Part shown: one piece after another, positions 45,937 to 58,099 of the stretch
How the letters are laid out: every line of letters begins with the position of its first letter
How positions within the stretch are numbered: the stretch's first letter is position 1
Assembly (NCBI RefSeq): GCF_003265705.1
Contig: NW_020312827.1
Location: 22,470,477 to 22,534,476 of the forward strand
Direction: 5' to 3'
Source: Callorhinus ursinus
Lineage: Eukaryota > Chordata > Mammalia > Carnivora > Otariidae
DNA length: 64,000 nt
The notes under the pieces: model-generated
What the model was told of the DNA's origin: nothing
What the model saw: only the letters and a program-made list of their open reading frames with translations
The model's database searches: none
Position numbers and translations under genes: made by a program

Positions 45937-46121
45937 GGGGTACCTGGGTGGCTCAGTTGGTTAAGGGTCCAACTCTTGATTTTGGCTCAGGTCATGATCT
46001 CAGGGTGGTGGGACAGAGCCCGACGATGGGCTTGGTGCTAGGCATGGAGCCTGCTGAAGATTTTCTCTCTCCCTTTCCTCCTGCCCCTCCCTCCATCTCT
46101 AAAAATAATAATAAAATAAAA
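45937..46121 (+). mobile_element. CAN-SINE (older type)
   Basis: Plus-strand SINE starting 'ggggtacctgggtggctcag' with the older middle ('ccaactcttgattttggctc') and a tail of AATAATAATAAAATAAAA. Duplication taagaatgtttg at 45925-45936 and 46122-46133. Confidence 0.94.
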
Positions 46122-46134
46122 TAAGAATGTTTGC

Positions 46135-48685
46135 CATGAATATATTTAGAACAGTCTTTATTCAAATGAATAATCCCTAAATTCTTAAGAAACTGCAAGT
46201 ATCTAGGATTTCACATGAAGAAGTTGGTAGGAAGATCCCTGGTGAGTGTGGGGTTATAAGTGAACATCATATGTGAGCCAGCCCATAGCAAATTTCCTAC
46301 ATATTAATATTTCCGCCTGAGAAGTGAGCCTGTTAGAACCATGATGAAAATGGTGCTTAAAAGGCACAAATGATAATTTCATCATATCTTAAGATGATGA
46401 CACCCTTCATAAACACAAGTTGAGTGTGTGGGCTGCACCCCTGCAAAATACCCTGAAACGGTAAGATTGTTGACAAAAATACAGGACCATTAAATTGCCA
46501 CAGATACCACGAAAACTTGAGTGTACGTAGAGTTAAGCCAAAGTGTTTGTTCGTCATCCTTAACTATCCGTATACACAAACAATATATATAAGAAGAGGA
46601 GGGGGGACCTAGGGAGCAATATCCATTAAGGATGGTTAATGAAGGACCGTCTCTGAAAGAAAAACAAAACAAACAAACAGACAAAAACACCAGGTTAGGG
46701 CATCATCAGTGAAGTACTGAGTACATTTTCCTTTCACGGTTATCCCTAGCCACTCACTCTTATACCCTTTGCTCCTGGCTCTGGCCATTAGTGAGATTTA
46801 GGTCCTGCATTATCCAGATCTTCTCTTTTATTGTCCTCCAGAGAACTCAGGTTAGCATGTGTGGGAGAATGTTCCTTAAATGAGTATCTGTGACGTGATG
46901 GGAATTTGTGAATATGTTGGCTTGAGGAATACTTGTACCTCCAATAAAAACTGTATTGGTACAGTGCCAAGTTTTATAAAGGTAGAAATGACACAGGTTT
47001 CCTGAATTATATCGCCTATAAAGGATAATGGAAACCTAAAGCTACCATCCATATTTGGCAAATGTTACCATGGAACCTTTGTTTCCTCCTATCTTTTTTT
47101 AAGTAGACAAGCATAAATCATCTTCTTGTGCTGCTTCCTTTCCTTGTCTCTTTTTTATTACAAAATTAAAAAGTATTGGACAGTATCCCAAAACACTACA
47201 GATTTCATATCTTGTTTGGGCTAATTATATCACCCAGCCTGCCAAAATGGTTTCATCAATGAGCTTGCATTCCAGGAGCTCTCCTAATCAATTTTTTGAC
47301 ACTTAATTAAGGACTCTGTCTGTCTTTGAGGATCTGGAGCCTGAAACAAGGAGGGGTTTCTGTGCAGGGAGGCTAGGCTGTCAGAGCTCCTGGCAAACCT
47401 AAGTCCACATCTCTTACCACCTCTACTGTTCTGGCTGCTTTGATAGTACTCTGATCTTATGGAGAGCCTCTCCAATTCTCAAGCCTCAATTTTCTTCTTG
47501 GTTACAACCATCTAAGACCTACTGGTGGTAATGGTTTCAAAACCATTTGAAGGTTCCTGAGTTTTCACAGACAGATGTACCAGGCTACATGACGGAAGTC
47601 AACTTTGAGGCTTAGAAACTAAGCTGGCATCCCTTTATCTCTCATGAGGTTGAATGGAGAAGGCTTGTCAGACAAGAAAAGAAAAATTATAAGAAAAAGG
47701 GTAACGTTGCAGGCAGTAGTTTGATCTTCGATGGTGAAAGGCATAGTCATTATGTGAGCACAGAGCAAGAAAGGAAACATTGACACCAGAGCTGTGATTA
47801 TAGACTCGAATTGGTCCAAGTGAGAAGTCTGAGGGAACTATGAAAAGTTTTACCTTTCTGGATGTCCGGTTTACTAATTGAAATAATCAGATAATGTTTA
47901 AAGATGATATAATCAGATTCCCCCCTGCAAATGTGTACTGAGCATCTGTGGAATGTGTGGCATTTTCCCTGTTGCTATGGGGTTCACAGAAGATTTGGAC
48001 CTTCTTTTCAGCTATCCTACAATGTGAATGAAGACATAGTCCATATTTTCATACATATGGAAAGTAAGTCCATACATGATATAGAGAACCACTGAAGTAT
48101 GTGAGGATCAAGGCAAGGATGGAACAGGGAAGATATGGTTGGGCTGAACTGGCAAATTCTCTCATAAATCTTGCTATAACACATGGGGAAAACTGAAGTA
48201 TAGGGGAATGGAGCTACGGTTTTAAATATATTAATGAGCTTTGCTAATAACTTCAATTACTTAAGCCCAATGAATTACATATACGGATTTTAAAGTTTAA
48301 TAAAATCCAAAAGGATTAGAATTTAAAAGAATTATAAAGAAGAAAAGTGTGTTTAGAGCAAACAACAATCATATCTCAGAACTATATATGTGCTTAACAA
48401 ATCTAACCCATGGCAGAATTCAAATGTGGACTTTTTTATAGTGTCTAGTCCGATTACATAGCAGTATTTCTCTTTGTTTAATATAGCTCAGATTTTTCTT
48501 TATGCTTATATTTTTGGTGAACATGTTTTTCAAAGTCACTTCTTGTGTAACAGTTGATTTAATCAACCATGGTAGATTTCAATGAGTAAATTATTTGATA
48601 ACACTAAAGAACTTTGTAGTAAATTTTAAGGGGTCCTCTTGAATCTAGTATTTCTCTTTTCATAATCGAACTTAAATAATTTGTT
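46135..48685. other. Single-copy DNA, nothing recognised
   Basis: About 2.5 kb with no recognised repeat family. Several minus-strand frames of 60-79 codons (46357-46690, 46788-47061, 48017-48256) have no domains and no splice context. Confidence 0.45.
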
Positions 48686-48689
48686 GTAT

Positions 48690-48845
48690 GATTACTTGTC
48701 TAATGTGCTTCAAGCCTACTAGACTATAGGCTTTGTGGAGGTAGGCATGGTGTCCATCTTCTTTAAGCTTTGTCTTAATTAACACTTAGCATATGCTTGC
48801 CCTCACACACTGTAGATACTCAATAATTATTAATAAGTGAATAAA
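48690..48845 (+). repeat. Old LINE 3' end (L2/L1M type)
   Basis: 'ctactagactataggctttg', 'gaggtaggcatggtgtccat' and 'gtagatactcaataattatt' follow the terminal motif order of L2/L1M (actagactgtaagctcc, then gggcagggac, then taggtgctcaataaat). Confidence 0.75.
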
Positions 48846-48849
48846 AACA

Positions 48850-50315
48850 TGCATCAATCATTTTATAAATATCATACTTTATAGGGAAGACCATGATTAG
48901 GAATAAGGGTAATAGCAAAAATCAAAAGTACCAGAAAATGGATTTTCTCTTTTACATCATAACCAAGCCAACCAAGAAATGTCTCCATATTCATTGAAGG
49001 AGCCATCAAATTTCCAAGTTACATTACTCTTACTAAAAGCTGAATTTTGGAATCAATGATTGAGATGCTTTTCATATAAGATAGCCCAGCAATGTATATA
49101 CCACCAATGATAATAAATGCATATTTTCTAGGGGCATTTCATAAAAAAATTAGTCTTCATTTCATAGTATGTTCTTTAAAGGGAGAGCCCATATTTCTTA
49201 TTCCCTTGGTTAAATCTTAGCTCACCACTATATGTATCTTCTTTACCCTAATTATCTGTTACACCCTCCACAGGATCCAGGAAAACAAAACTTTGTACTG
49301 GAAATCACCTGACTTCATTCATAAAACTATTGATGGTAAGGAAAAGGTGATATAGAAGCCATCTAGCTATGATTTTAAATTTTCAAAAAGAAACTAGGGG
49401 GAAATGAAATAAGAAGAGGATCACTTTTTTTTTAAAGAAAAGATATCAGATTAGGAAAATGAAATGCCAGATAAAGGTCAAAATGTCAAAGTTGAATCTA
49501 GGATTGACCCAGTTTTCCACTGATAATTTTAGACCAAGTTTATACTTTTTCTTTTATAGTTTAGGACTTCATGACTGTAATTATATTTTAAGTTACTATC
49601 TTGGTCTCCTTCACTTAGATAGCTGTTTTTTTTTTTTTCCATTTTAGATTTCTATCTCATTTTGGAATGTCTGCTGACATAGAAGTCATTTCATCCTTAC
49701 ACACTTCTCCCTGCCTCGTTCTCTCTGCTAAATGGAGCATTACAGATTATGCATGAGTGTAGTACGTAACTGCGCTACCACAAAATATTATTAGATCTGA
49801 GGCACAGCAGAAGAATTGGGGCCCTATGTGGCTAAGTATTTATCGCTATTGTCAATTTTTTCAATTACATAAAATTTTCCAGAGTTCCCTATGATGCCAA
49901 TTTTAAAATACGACATTTGCTGTGAGTTTTTAGATATAAACTAAACTCAACAACTTAGTCCATTAAAGATTGTTAAGTAAGATATACCACGAGGGATGGT
50001 CTGTTAAGATGAGAAACTTGGGGAAAAAAAAAAAAAAAACTTTAAATGGAAGCTAATTAAGAATGCAAAAACGTTAAGAGCCAATTCAATTTTTATTCGG
50101 CAATATGTCACTCTTCAACTGTTTCTGGTACTCATAACAATGTTGGAAAACATACTCTCAAAAACCTTCACATTTACCTTTAAGAAAATACTCAAACATT
50201 CCCTATTTGTACTTATTTTTTGTGTGGTCGGGGGAGAGGGGGATGGGGAGAGAGTCCATTTATTTCTTCCTAGAGATTACGATTTCAAATTTCAATTAAA
50301 ATGGAATGAGCAGCA
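48850..50315. other. Single-copy DNA, nothing recognised
   Basis: A poly-A run at 50022-50039 and a T run at 49626-49638 are not attached to recognisable elements. No gene was found. Confidence 0.45.
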
Positions 50316-50319
50316 CGGA

Positions 50320-50590
50320 TTATCGCTATAGAGCAGGCTGTGGGTAGCAGCAATAGGCCTCCTTTCATTGCTATGGCAACTGGAATGCCTTGTCACGGCT
50401 ACCTTGGCGCTACATGTAATTGTCAGTGTGTGAGCTAAACTGATAATACACAATCAATACCCCATAAGCGGCAAACTGCATTTTGAGCCTGAAAGAAAAC
50501 CTCGAGAAAGAGAGGTAATTTATTATTATTTTTATAACTGTGGTCTGAGACAGACTCAGGCTATTGTCGCCACCTGTAAGTTCTGCTAGA
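50320..50590. other. Possible conserved non-coding block
   Basis: This stretch has retained several CpGs, has no repeat signature, and is denser in non-repetitive motif content than the surrounding AT-rich DNA ('ctatggcaactggaatgcct', 'tcacggctaccttggcgcta'). This is an impression only, and no regulatory protein site is proven. A 151-codon minus frame at 50586-51041 begins next to it and has no domain. Confidence 0.3.
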
Positions 50591-51004
50591 ACGGAAGGGA
50601 AACAAACTTGTATTGCATTATCTGGACTAAATACATCACACTATTAGGGAGGAAAAGCCTCAACTGGCCAGGGGCACTGATTGAACTGGAAACACAATGG
50701 AATGTGGTGGCAGTTATGGCTGGGGGCTTGGGAGAACCACTGGCTCTCTTCCTGAGGGACATTACCATGCGGGAGTTAGAATAAAGTCTCCCGGACTTAG
50801 GGGGTTCAGCAAATAGAGTATGTGTGCACAATGCTCTCTGGGTCTCCTCTTCGCCACTGCTAAGCTGCCAGCAATTTGCAGCCACCAAATAAAAGAATCC
50901 CATGCAGACACCAATTTCAGTCGGGGATGCATGAATAGCAAACATAAAGAGGACCAGACTCCCATGTTTTCCACCCAGTCTTGCCCTTCTTTCCAAATCC
51001 TTAA

Positions 51005-51172
51005 GCTGATGGTTCTCAAAGGAGCTGTACAAGAGAACCACCTGGAGGGCTTGTTAAAATGCAAATCACTAGGCTCCTCCCTCAGAGTCTCTGAGTCAGT
51101 AGGCCTGAGATGGGGCCTGAGAATTCACTAATACTGTTGGTTCTGGCACCAGACTTTCAGAACCAAGGCCTA
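51005..51172 (+). mobile_element. MER5A-like element
   Basis: 'atggttctcaaaggagctgt', 'accacctggagggcttgtta', 'gagtctctgagtcagtaggc' and 'ctttcagaaccaaggcct' match MER5A from end to end with the expected inverted termini. Confidence 0.85.
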
Positions 51173-51174
51173 CC

Positions 51175-51800
51175 ACTAATTTCAGCAGATATTTCTTATA
51201 CAAATATAATAATCTTTTTCCAAATAAGGTGTCAATATAACTCAAACCTATATATCTGAGAACAAGAAAAGCAGTGAAATCGTTGTACTAACTCTATAAT
51301 CTTGGTCAAGTATTACATCCTACTCCCAAGAAAGACAAGGGAGGATTTTTTTTTTCCCCTTGCCTTTTGTATATGTCTCATCTAGGAGCTTTACTTTTAA
51401 GATAAGTAAAGGATGAACAGCATCAGGTATGCCAGAGTAAAACTTACTGAAGTCATTGAAAAATGCATCCTTTAGGTATTGAAGCCTGAGAAATGAGAAA
51501 GAAGTAAAAGAAAACCCATAGGTAGAGCTCTTGACCTGGTAACTCTTACCACTGTCTTTATTTTGAAAGTAGCTGCTATGAGAAAACCTTCCTTTCTATA
51601 GAGAGTAAGCCCAAAGAGCTGGAAGACGGGTGTTGGAAGGTTCCTTCATGAAGGGAAAATGCTGAGTGGTAAGAAATCTCTGACGCAGTTTGGGCCCGGA
51701 CAGAGATCAGTGACGTGGCAGAACGCTGCTGACTTAATGACAGTCACAGAACAGAATGAAGTCATTTCATCTCTTGGTATCCAGTGTGTGGTGTGGTCAA
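51175..51800. other. Single-copy DNA, nothing recognised
   Basis: No repeat or exon was recognised. Confidence 0.45.
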
Positions 51801-51810
51801 AACATGCATT

Positions 51811-51915
51811 TTAAGATTTTATTTTTAAGAAATCTCTACACCCAGTGTGAGGTTTGAACTCACAACCCGAGACCAAAAGTTGCATGCTCTACAGACTGAG
51901 CCAGCCAGGTGCCCC
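51811..51915 (-). mobile_element. Short tRNA-like CAN-SINE
   Basis: About 105 bases: 'ttaagattttatttttaaga' at the left, 'tttgaactcacaacccgaga' in the middle and 'gactgagccagccaggtgcc' at the right. It lacks the pyrimidine-rich middle of standard CAN-SINEs and is close to the tRNA-derived head alone. Flanks 'acatgcat' and 'gcatgtat' may be a decayed duplication. Confidence 0.85.
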
Positions 51916-52192
51916 AAAGCATGTATGTTTTGGAGAGATACTGATAAAGGACATGAACTTGAATGAGAGAGAGACTGTGCTGTCTTAGGGCTTTTCTGGT
52001 ATTTTTACTATATCCCAAAGGACAGAATCTGACAGCATCTATTTAAATCAGGTTTCATCTATTTAGATTTACTCCTAATCTGATAGACGGGGAAAAATCA
52101 TGGGTGTGTTTCAAATAATAGTAACAAATTAGTGACAAAACCTACAACACAATCAAGGTGCTAGACAATTTTATGAAAGTTAATGTTATTTT

Positions 52193-52402
52193 TTTGGGTA
52201 CCTGGGTGGCTCAGTTGGTTAAGCGACTGCCTTCAGCTCAGGTCATGATCCCAGGGTCCTGGGATCTAGTCCCACATCGGGCTCCTCCTGCTCTGCGGGG
52301 AGCCTGCTTCTCCCTCTGCCTCTGCCTGTCACTCCCCCTGCTTGTGCTCTCTCTCTCTCTCTCTCTCTCTCTGTCAAATAAATAAATAAAATCTTTTAAA
52401 AA
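52193..52402 (+). mobile_element. CAN-SINE (arctoid type)
   Basis: Plus-strand copy starting 'gggtacctgggtggctcag', with an expanded (CT)n in its pyrimidine-rich part (about 52349-52372) and tail 'gtcaaataaataaataaaat'. Duplication aatgttatttt / aatgttgtttt at 52182-52192 and 52403-52413. Confidence 0.95.
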
Positions 52403-52437
52403 AATGTTGTTTTCTATTCCTTTAAAACATCTGTCCT

Positions 52438-52624
52438 GGGACATCTGGGTGGCTCAGTGAGTTAAGCATCCCATTCCTAATTTCAGCTCAGGTCATGATC
52501 TCAGGGTCATGGGATGGAGCCCCGCCATGGCTCAGAGGTGGGTGTGAGGCCTGCTTAAGATTCTCGGTGTCCCTCGCCAACCCATGCAAGGCACTCTCTC
52601 TAAAAAAAAAAAAAAAAAAAAAAA
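52438..52624 (+). mobile_element. CAN-SINE (older, diverged)
   Basis: Plus-strand copy: 'gggacatctgggtggctcag', 'cagctcaggtcatgatctca', 'ggatggagccccgccatggc'. It ends in a long A run at 52602-52623. The duplication is only weakly visible (tctgtcc on both sides). Confidence 0.9.
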
Positions 52625-52743
52625 TTCTGTCCCATGGTATCTCAGAAAATGTATGGCAATTAATAATAACAGTAATGGTGAATACAGAATTTCAACCTTC
52701 CCAATAGAAAGCTAATACAATGGTATTTAAAAATATCATTCAA

Positions 52744-52962
52744 GGGGCACCTGGGTGGCTCAGTTGGTTAAGCGTCTGCCTTCTACTTGGGTCATGATCC
52801 CAGGATCCTGGTATCTAGCTGGAGTGTGTGTGTGTGGGGGGGGGGGTCTCTGCTCAGCGGAGAGTCTGCTTCTCCCTCTCTTTCTGCCCTTCCCCCCTCC
52901 CCACAACTCATGCTCCCTGTCTCTCTTGCTCTTTCTCTCAAATAAATAAAATCTTAAAAAAA
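52744..52962 (+). mobile_element. CAN-SINE with perfect TSD and internal G-run
   Basis: Plus-strand copy: 'ggggcacctgggtggctcag' to 'tcaaataaataaaatcttaa'. The duplication ttaaaaatatcattcaa is perfect (52727-52743 and 52963-52979). An internal (GT)n then G-run (52824-52846) replaces the usual 'gagccccgcatc' region. Confidence 0.95.
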
Positions 52963-52979
52963 TTAAAAATATCATTCAA

Positions 52980-53102
52980 TGAAAAGAAGAAAGAACAACT
53001 CACTAAAGACGCTTAAGGTTTACTAAATGAGCCCAGCATTTAACCATAGCTGGTCATCACAGCGATTTTTTTTTCTTTAATCTTATCTAAAGTATTGTAA
53101 CA
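52980..53102. other. Single-copy DNA
   Basis: Short spacer with no recognised feature. Confidence 0.5.
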
Positions 53103-53103
53103 G

Positions 53104-53290
53104 AACAGTATTTCCCAAAATGTGGTCCTGGGCCAGCGGCATCCATTTCACCTGGGAACTTGTTAGAAATGCAAACTCTCCAACCCTGACGACGTCCCTG
53201 CATCAAGGTCTCTGGCTATGGGGCCCTGCAATGCAGGCTGTACCAAGCCCACCCTGAGATGCTGATATACCGAGCTCAGAACCACTTGTA
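53104..53290 (+). mobile_element. MER5A-like element
   Basis: 'cagtatttcccaaaatgtgg', 'catttcacctgggaacttgt' and 'agaaatgcaaactctccaac' at the left and middle; 'gatgctgatataccgagctc' then 'agaaccacttg' at the right. Near full length. Confidence 0.85.
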
Positions 53291-53291
53291 T

Positions 53292-54685
53292 ACAGTGCCT
53301 CTCTCTTTGTCCTTATTCTCAATTACTGGCTTTGTATGACACATTCCACACAGCACAACCCAACCACCATTTTTTTTTTCTTACATAGTTTCTGGAAATG
53401 ATGGGCTATTCTTTAAACTTATTACTGATACACAATAAAGAAGATCCCTGTCATCCTTTATCTTATCTTTTATTATGATCTTCCTCTCTGTTCACACTCA
53501 ATGCAATCTTGAAATGCTTAAAGAATCAAGAACAACAATGATACAAAGCCCATTTACCACAAACTTGAAAGCAAACAACTAACTATACTATTTTCTTCTC
53601 ATTTTTATTGTTACAATTTAGTAATTTAAGATCCAAGTATCTTTTCCCAGAATTCTCCCACTCCTCAAATGCTACAAGATCATCTTTCAAATGTAAATGT
53701 AACAGAAGGAAAAAACACCTGTGAGAGCTTCTTTTCCCCAGTGAAACAATTTCCTCATAGATTAGGTTTAAATGATCCCTCAGAAACCTTAGATTGTGGC
53801 ATTGGGTACTTAGGCTGTTTTAGAAGATATCGCCCCCCCACCCATATTCATTAAAATTAATTTGTGCATTTTATGACACAAAAACTTATCAAAGCATCTT
53901 AACTATGAAACTAACTAAATAAATAAATATCCCCAGCATTCCCCACATTTAAAGAGATTATTTATTTTCTCTGAGGGTTGATAAAAGTTCTGATGGCACA
54001 TTTTCTAATTTTAAAACCATTTTCATTTCACACTTCTGAAAAACTCGAAGTCAGGAGTGAGCTGGTGGGTCTGTTTGAAGTGTGATTCACACTTTATGCT
54101 CTCTTCCCCAACAGCTCATGAATATTGATAATGCCAACCAGACTTCAGGTTTTAAACATGCCAAAGAAAGGGACTATTTTAGAGGATAATAAATAAATGC
54201 ACTGTAGTTATGTAGCACTTTCTGTCCAAAATATCCACCCTGTTTACAAATTTTAACTCACAATTTCCAAAGATAAAATAATAGAGAACCCATCCTTACC
54301 TTCATCTTAGCCTACAAAAGTCTTAATAAAAAATATTTTTTCTCTAGAGCTATATGAATACTAACCCTCCTTTTGTCAGATCTATAATATTCCCTATTTC
54401 ACTTAGTGATTCATTCATTCATTTATCTCCCAGGCCATCCATCCATCTGCCCATCTAACAATGTACCCATCAGTCGTCAACAAACACCAATACAGGGATC
54501 CTGTGAGAAAGCCAATGATGAACCAATGGGATACAAAGAGAGTACGCCATCTTTCTCAGTCAAGTCAGATAAGTGAACAAGTTACTATATCAATACGAAA
54601 AGTGCCACAATTGATCGATGGATCCTTCTTTATTAAGAAGGAAATACTTACCTTTTTTTTTAGACATGTTAAAAATAAGGCATCA
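53292..54685. other. Single-copy DNA, nothing recognised
   Basis: Short (CATT)n at 54411-54424 and a C-run at 53832-53842. 54180-54300 may be a very faint reverse MIR. No gene was found. Confidence 0.4.
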
Positions 54686-54689
54686 TAAA

Positions 54690-55255
54690 TGCAGTGGTGT
54701 TTAACTGAATATGAACGGCTAGAATGGAGTTCACTAGGTTTACGGGGCAGAATAAGCAATTCAGTACAAAGAAGCGGCATGAGCATGAGTTTCAGAAGAC
54801 TGGAGGAGAACAGCCTATTCAGGAAACCAAATAACCCAGCATGGCTGGAGTGCTGGTGGCACCTGGCAAAATAGTGGTACTCAAGACTGAAATAACAAGC
54901 GAGGGGCAGAGTGGAAAGGGTCTGGTACATCATGCTAAGGAGTTTGGATCAGGGTATAGTTGAGGGACTGCTAACCCAACACCATGGGCGAGTGGGTTCC
55001 TGTAGGAAACCTAGGGAGTATGTCTCATATGAAGGCATTCTAATTCAGTTTATTTAAAGCATCATGTAGGCTCAGGAAAACACACTTCCAGGTTCAGATT
55101 CAGTGCCTCTTTCTGATTCCTAAAGCTATCTGGAAACACGGGGGGAGGGGGCGGATTAAGGGAGTCATATTATCAGATTTGCATTTGGTTGGATGGATGG
55201 ATGACAGATTCTAGTGAAGTGAGGCAGAAGGCAAAAGTATCAATTAAGAACTGCT
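54690..55255 (-). repeat. Ancient LINE 3' UTR (L1M-type), reverse
   Basis: 'catcatgctaaggagtttgg' and 'gtcatattatcagatttgca' match an inverted L1M 3' UTR segment, with about 230 bases between them. Short frames across it, including the 122-codon one at 54565-54933, are not genes. Confidence 0.6.
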
Positions 55256-55274
55256 CTACCAGTGCAGTTTCTGT

Positions 55275-55530
55275 TAATATGTTTATTCATTCATTCAACT
55301 GATATTACTGAGTGCTTAAAATGTGCAAAGCCCTGAGCTAAGCTCAGAATCAAATCATGTAATTGTCTTGATGGGAAGTCCACTGGGCTACTTTCTGTTT
55401 GGTTGTTTTTATTTTTGTCTTTCTCTAGTTAGTAAACTTCTTAAAGGCAGCAACAACACCTCTTTTAAATGTTATGCTTGCCTAGAGTGCTACTACAGTG
55501 TTGTGCATGCTCTGTGCATGCCACAAATGT
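55275..55530. repeat. Old LINE end fragments
   Basis: 55275-55365 ('ttcattcattcaactgatat' and 'tgagtgcttaaaatgtgcaa') is an inverted LINE end. 55425-55525 ('gtaaacttcttaaaggcagc') resembles a forward one. Both are strongly diverged. Confidence 0.5.
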
Positions 55531-56345
55531 GTGCTGATGACATTCAGTTTCACGACTACAATATTGTTTTGTAACTTAGCCAGGAAACAGAGAAGTGCTG
55601 TGATTTAAACACGCCATCCCACTTCCTCACTGCCAACAACACAGCCCAGAAGCCAAAACTCTGGGCTTGGGAATCAGATGGCTGGGAAAATTCTGGGACT
55701 CAATTATAAGCCGTGCTCACTCCTACTCTGAAGTAGCCTACACTTTTCAAGTATGCAAGTCATGCATCAGAGTGATGCAATATCACACAGTCCTCTCACT
55801 ATCCCTCTGTTAGAGATAGGTGTTTTTTTTTTTTTTCAAGTGAGAAAATATACACATTTACCACTTCTTCAAGGAGAACTCTACAGAGCTTACTATTCAT
55901 ATTTATATTCAACAGAATATAAAAGACATACAGTGGATTCTTTACTAGTTTATAAATTATCCTCTTAAAAGAATTGGTGATGATATCTAATCAAGAACAG
56001 CTCCAAGTGAATTCCTGATCTTCTGTTTTTTATCCCACACTGGCCTTGTGCCCAGTTTGCGTGCTGTGGCTACTCTTCTTCACCCCAGCTCTTTTTCAAA
56101 AAGCTGAATTCTAAGTTATTTTCGTTACACATGTATCTCAAATCTGTTTCTTCTCTCCTTCCTCATTGTGTATTTCCCTACTGCTTCCCCTCCTCCCTCC
56201 TAATCTTGGCAAACCAGATTAACAACTTGTATCATTCTTACCTTTTTCTATTATTATCTTGTTTCCTCACTTAACAATGCATTGTGGAAATTACTCTAAA
56301 TCATATGGCTTAGATCAAGACAGATTAAGTTCACCCTCCTAAATG
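55531..56345. other. Single-copy DNA, nothing recognised
   Basis: A T-run at 55822-55837. No repeat or exon was recognised. Confidence 0.4.
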
Positions 56346-56349
56346 ACTG

Positions 56350-56925
56350 CTTAACAGCCCCTGACAGGGATTTATTATAATTTACTCAACAGTTCCATTT
56401 CCCTATTTGTGAACATTTACTTAGCATTTCCTCTCTTTTTTTAACTACTTTAAAAAAAAGTTGCAATGAAATCCTTGAGAATACATACTTGGATACTGTG
56501 ATTTTTATTTCTATGAAGTAGATTCTCATATTAGGATCCTGAGGAAAGAGTATACGTATTTTAATTTCAACAGACATTGCCATGCAAAAGTTGATCTTTA
56601 TTTTTAAAAAATCTATAAAAAAGTCAAAATTTTTTCTGTATCTTAAACAGCAGTAAGAGCCAGCACACTTAAATTTGTGCCCATAAGTTGAATATAAAGC
56701 GGTATCTCATTGTTACTTAAATTTGCAATTATTTGATCACTAAGAATTTTTCATAGGTTTAAGGTATACCAGAATGTTTTCTTCTGTGAACTGTTTTTTC
56801 ATATCAATCATGCATTCCTCTATTGGGCTGCTTTCTTTAGTTTTCAATTTGCAAAAATTCTATGAATAATCCATCTTCATTTGTTTGTTAGAGGCACTGC
56901 CAGCCACCTATCCAGAATTAATATC
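56350..56925 (-). repeat. Old L1 ORF2 region, reverse, decayed
   Basis: 'gcggtatctcattgttactt', 'aaatttgcaattatttgatc' and 'gaactgttttttcatatcaa' follow the antisense of L1 ORF2 (tatctcattgtggttttaat, then tttcatatgc). Very diverged. Confidence 0.6.
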
Positions 56926-56953
56926 ACCCTTCTCCCCATAAAAGAACTCATGC

Positions 56954-57154
56954 TGGGGTGCCTGCGTGACTCAGTCAGTTAAGCGCCTGACTCTTGATTT
57001 AGGCTCAGGTCATGATCTCAGGGTCATGAGACGAAGCCCCGTGTCAGGCTCTGGGCTCTGGGCTCAGTGTGGAGTCTGCTTGAGATTCTCTCCCTCTGTC
57101 CCCACCACTCTCTCAAATAAATAACTAAAATCTTAAAGACAAAAAAAAAAAAAA
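56954..57154 (+). mobile_element. CAN-SINE (older type)
   Basis: Plus-strand copy: 'ggggtgcctgcgtgactcag', 'ggctcaggtcatgatctcag', tail 'caaataaataactaaaatct' and A14. The flanks 'aaagaactcatgct' and 'aaagagctctaatgct' look like a mutated duplication. Confidence 0.93.
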
Positions 57155-57585
57155 GAGCTCTAATGCTAAGGTTAAAATATGCCCAGGTCAAAGAAACAAA
57201 AACAACAAAAACAAACTGCATTAACCAACCTCCTTTTCAGCTGGGATAGGCACAGTTATGGCAAAGGAATATAAAAGAACATCAGAGGATGAGACTTTCA
57301 GGTAACTTCTGTTAAAAGATGCAAAATTAACTGGTGAGTACTTTATGCTTTCACTCTTCCTACTTTCCTTCCAGTAATTTGGACCTGACACTGAAGGTGG
57401 AATAGCCTTTTAGTGAACATGAAGTGATAAATGTGAAGATGTAAGGTCGTAATCAAGAAGGATATCTGGGAGTACCGAAAGGGGTTGCTGCCTGAGCTCT
57501 GGTTTGCTTACCCTCTAACTTCGTGTTACGTGACAAAAATGTACATACCTTCACTTACAACTGCTGGCAATCCTAATGAATATAT
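57155..57585. other. Single-copy or decayed LINE DNA
   Basis: No specific repeat could be matched, though it lies between two antisense L1 fragments. Confidence 0.35.
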
Positions 57586-57589
57586 TTAA

Positions 57590-58095
57590 TGATAATATTC
57601 CCCAACATACCATTTACATATTGAAATGCCAATGGTATCTTTTACTATATTTTTTTCCTTAAAAATGAATATGTTGACTATTTCCTTTTTATATTATAGC
57701 ATCCAGGATTCCTCTTTTGGTTAGAAATGTTTCAACCAATCACTAGGTTGCATATATAGTCCAAATTATCTTCCAATATTTTTGGTACTTTTTTTTTAAG
57801 TCTTTAATTCATTTGGAACTTGTTTTGTTTATAAAGTAAAATAGATACCCAACATTATCTTCTTCCATAAGGATGGCAGGTTGTCCTATCATTTGTCAAA
57901 TAAATACTTTCCATCTCTCCACTAAATTGTGATAACAATTAAATTCCCATTTACGCTGGGGACTATTTCTTCTCTTCCTTTCATCTGTTGGCCCATTTCT
58001 ATGCGAGGACATGCATTATTTTTTATTATGATGGATTTATATTGCAATTATAAAGTAGAGTCCTTCCTCAAAATCTTCTTTCTTATATTTCTTTT
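57590..58095 (-). repeat. Old L1 ORF2 region, reverse
   Basis: 'aagtctttaattcatttgga', 'ttgtcctatcatttgtcaaa', 'aattcccatttacgctgggg' and 'catctgttggcccatttcta' follow the antisense of L1 ORF2 in order (taagtctttaatccatttgg, then gttgtcccagcaccatttat, then atctgttggtctatt). Probably part of the same old L1 as 56350-56925. Confidence 0.75.
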
Positions 58096-58099
58096 GACT

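Noticed and set aside
50586..51041. 151-codon minus-strand frame
   Set aside because: No domain or splice evidence; its start overlaps a MER5A-like element and it continues through unique sequence without coding bias that I can recognise.
52238..52444. Arg/Glu-rich frame in the SINE region
   Set aside because: It is the reverse translation of the (CT)n part of a CAN-SINE.
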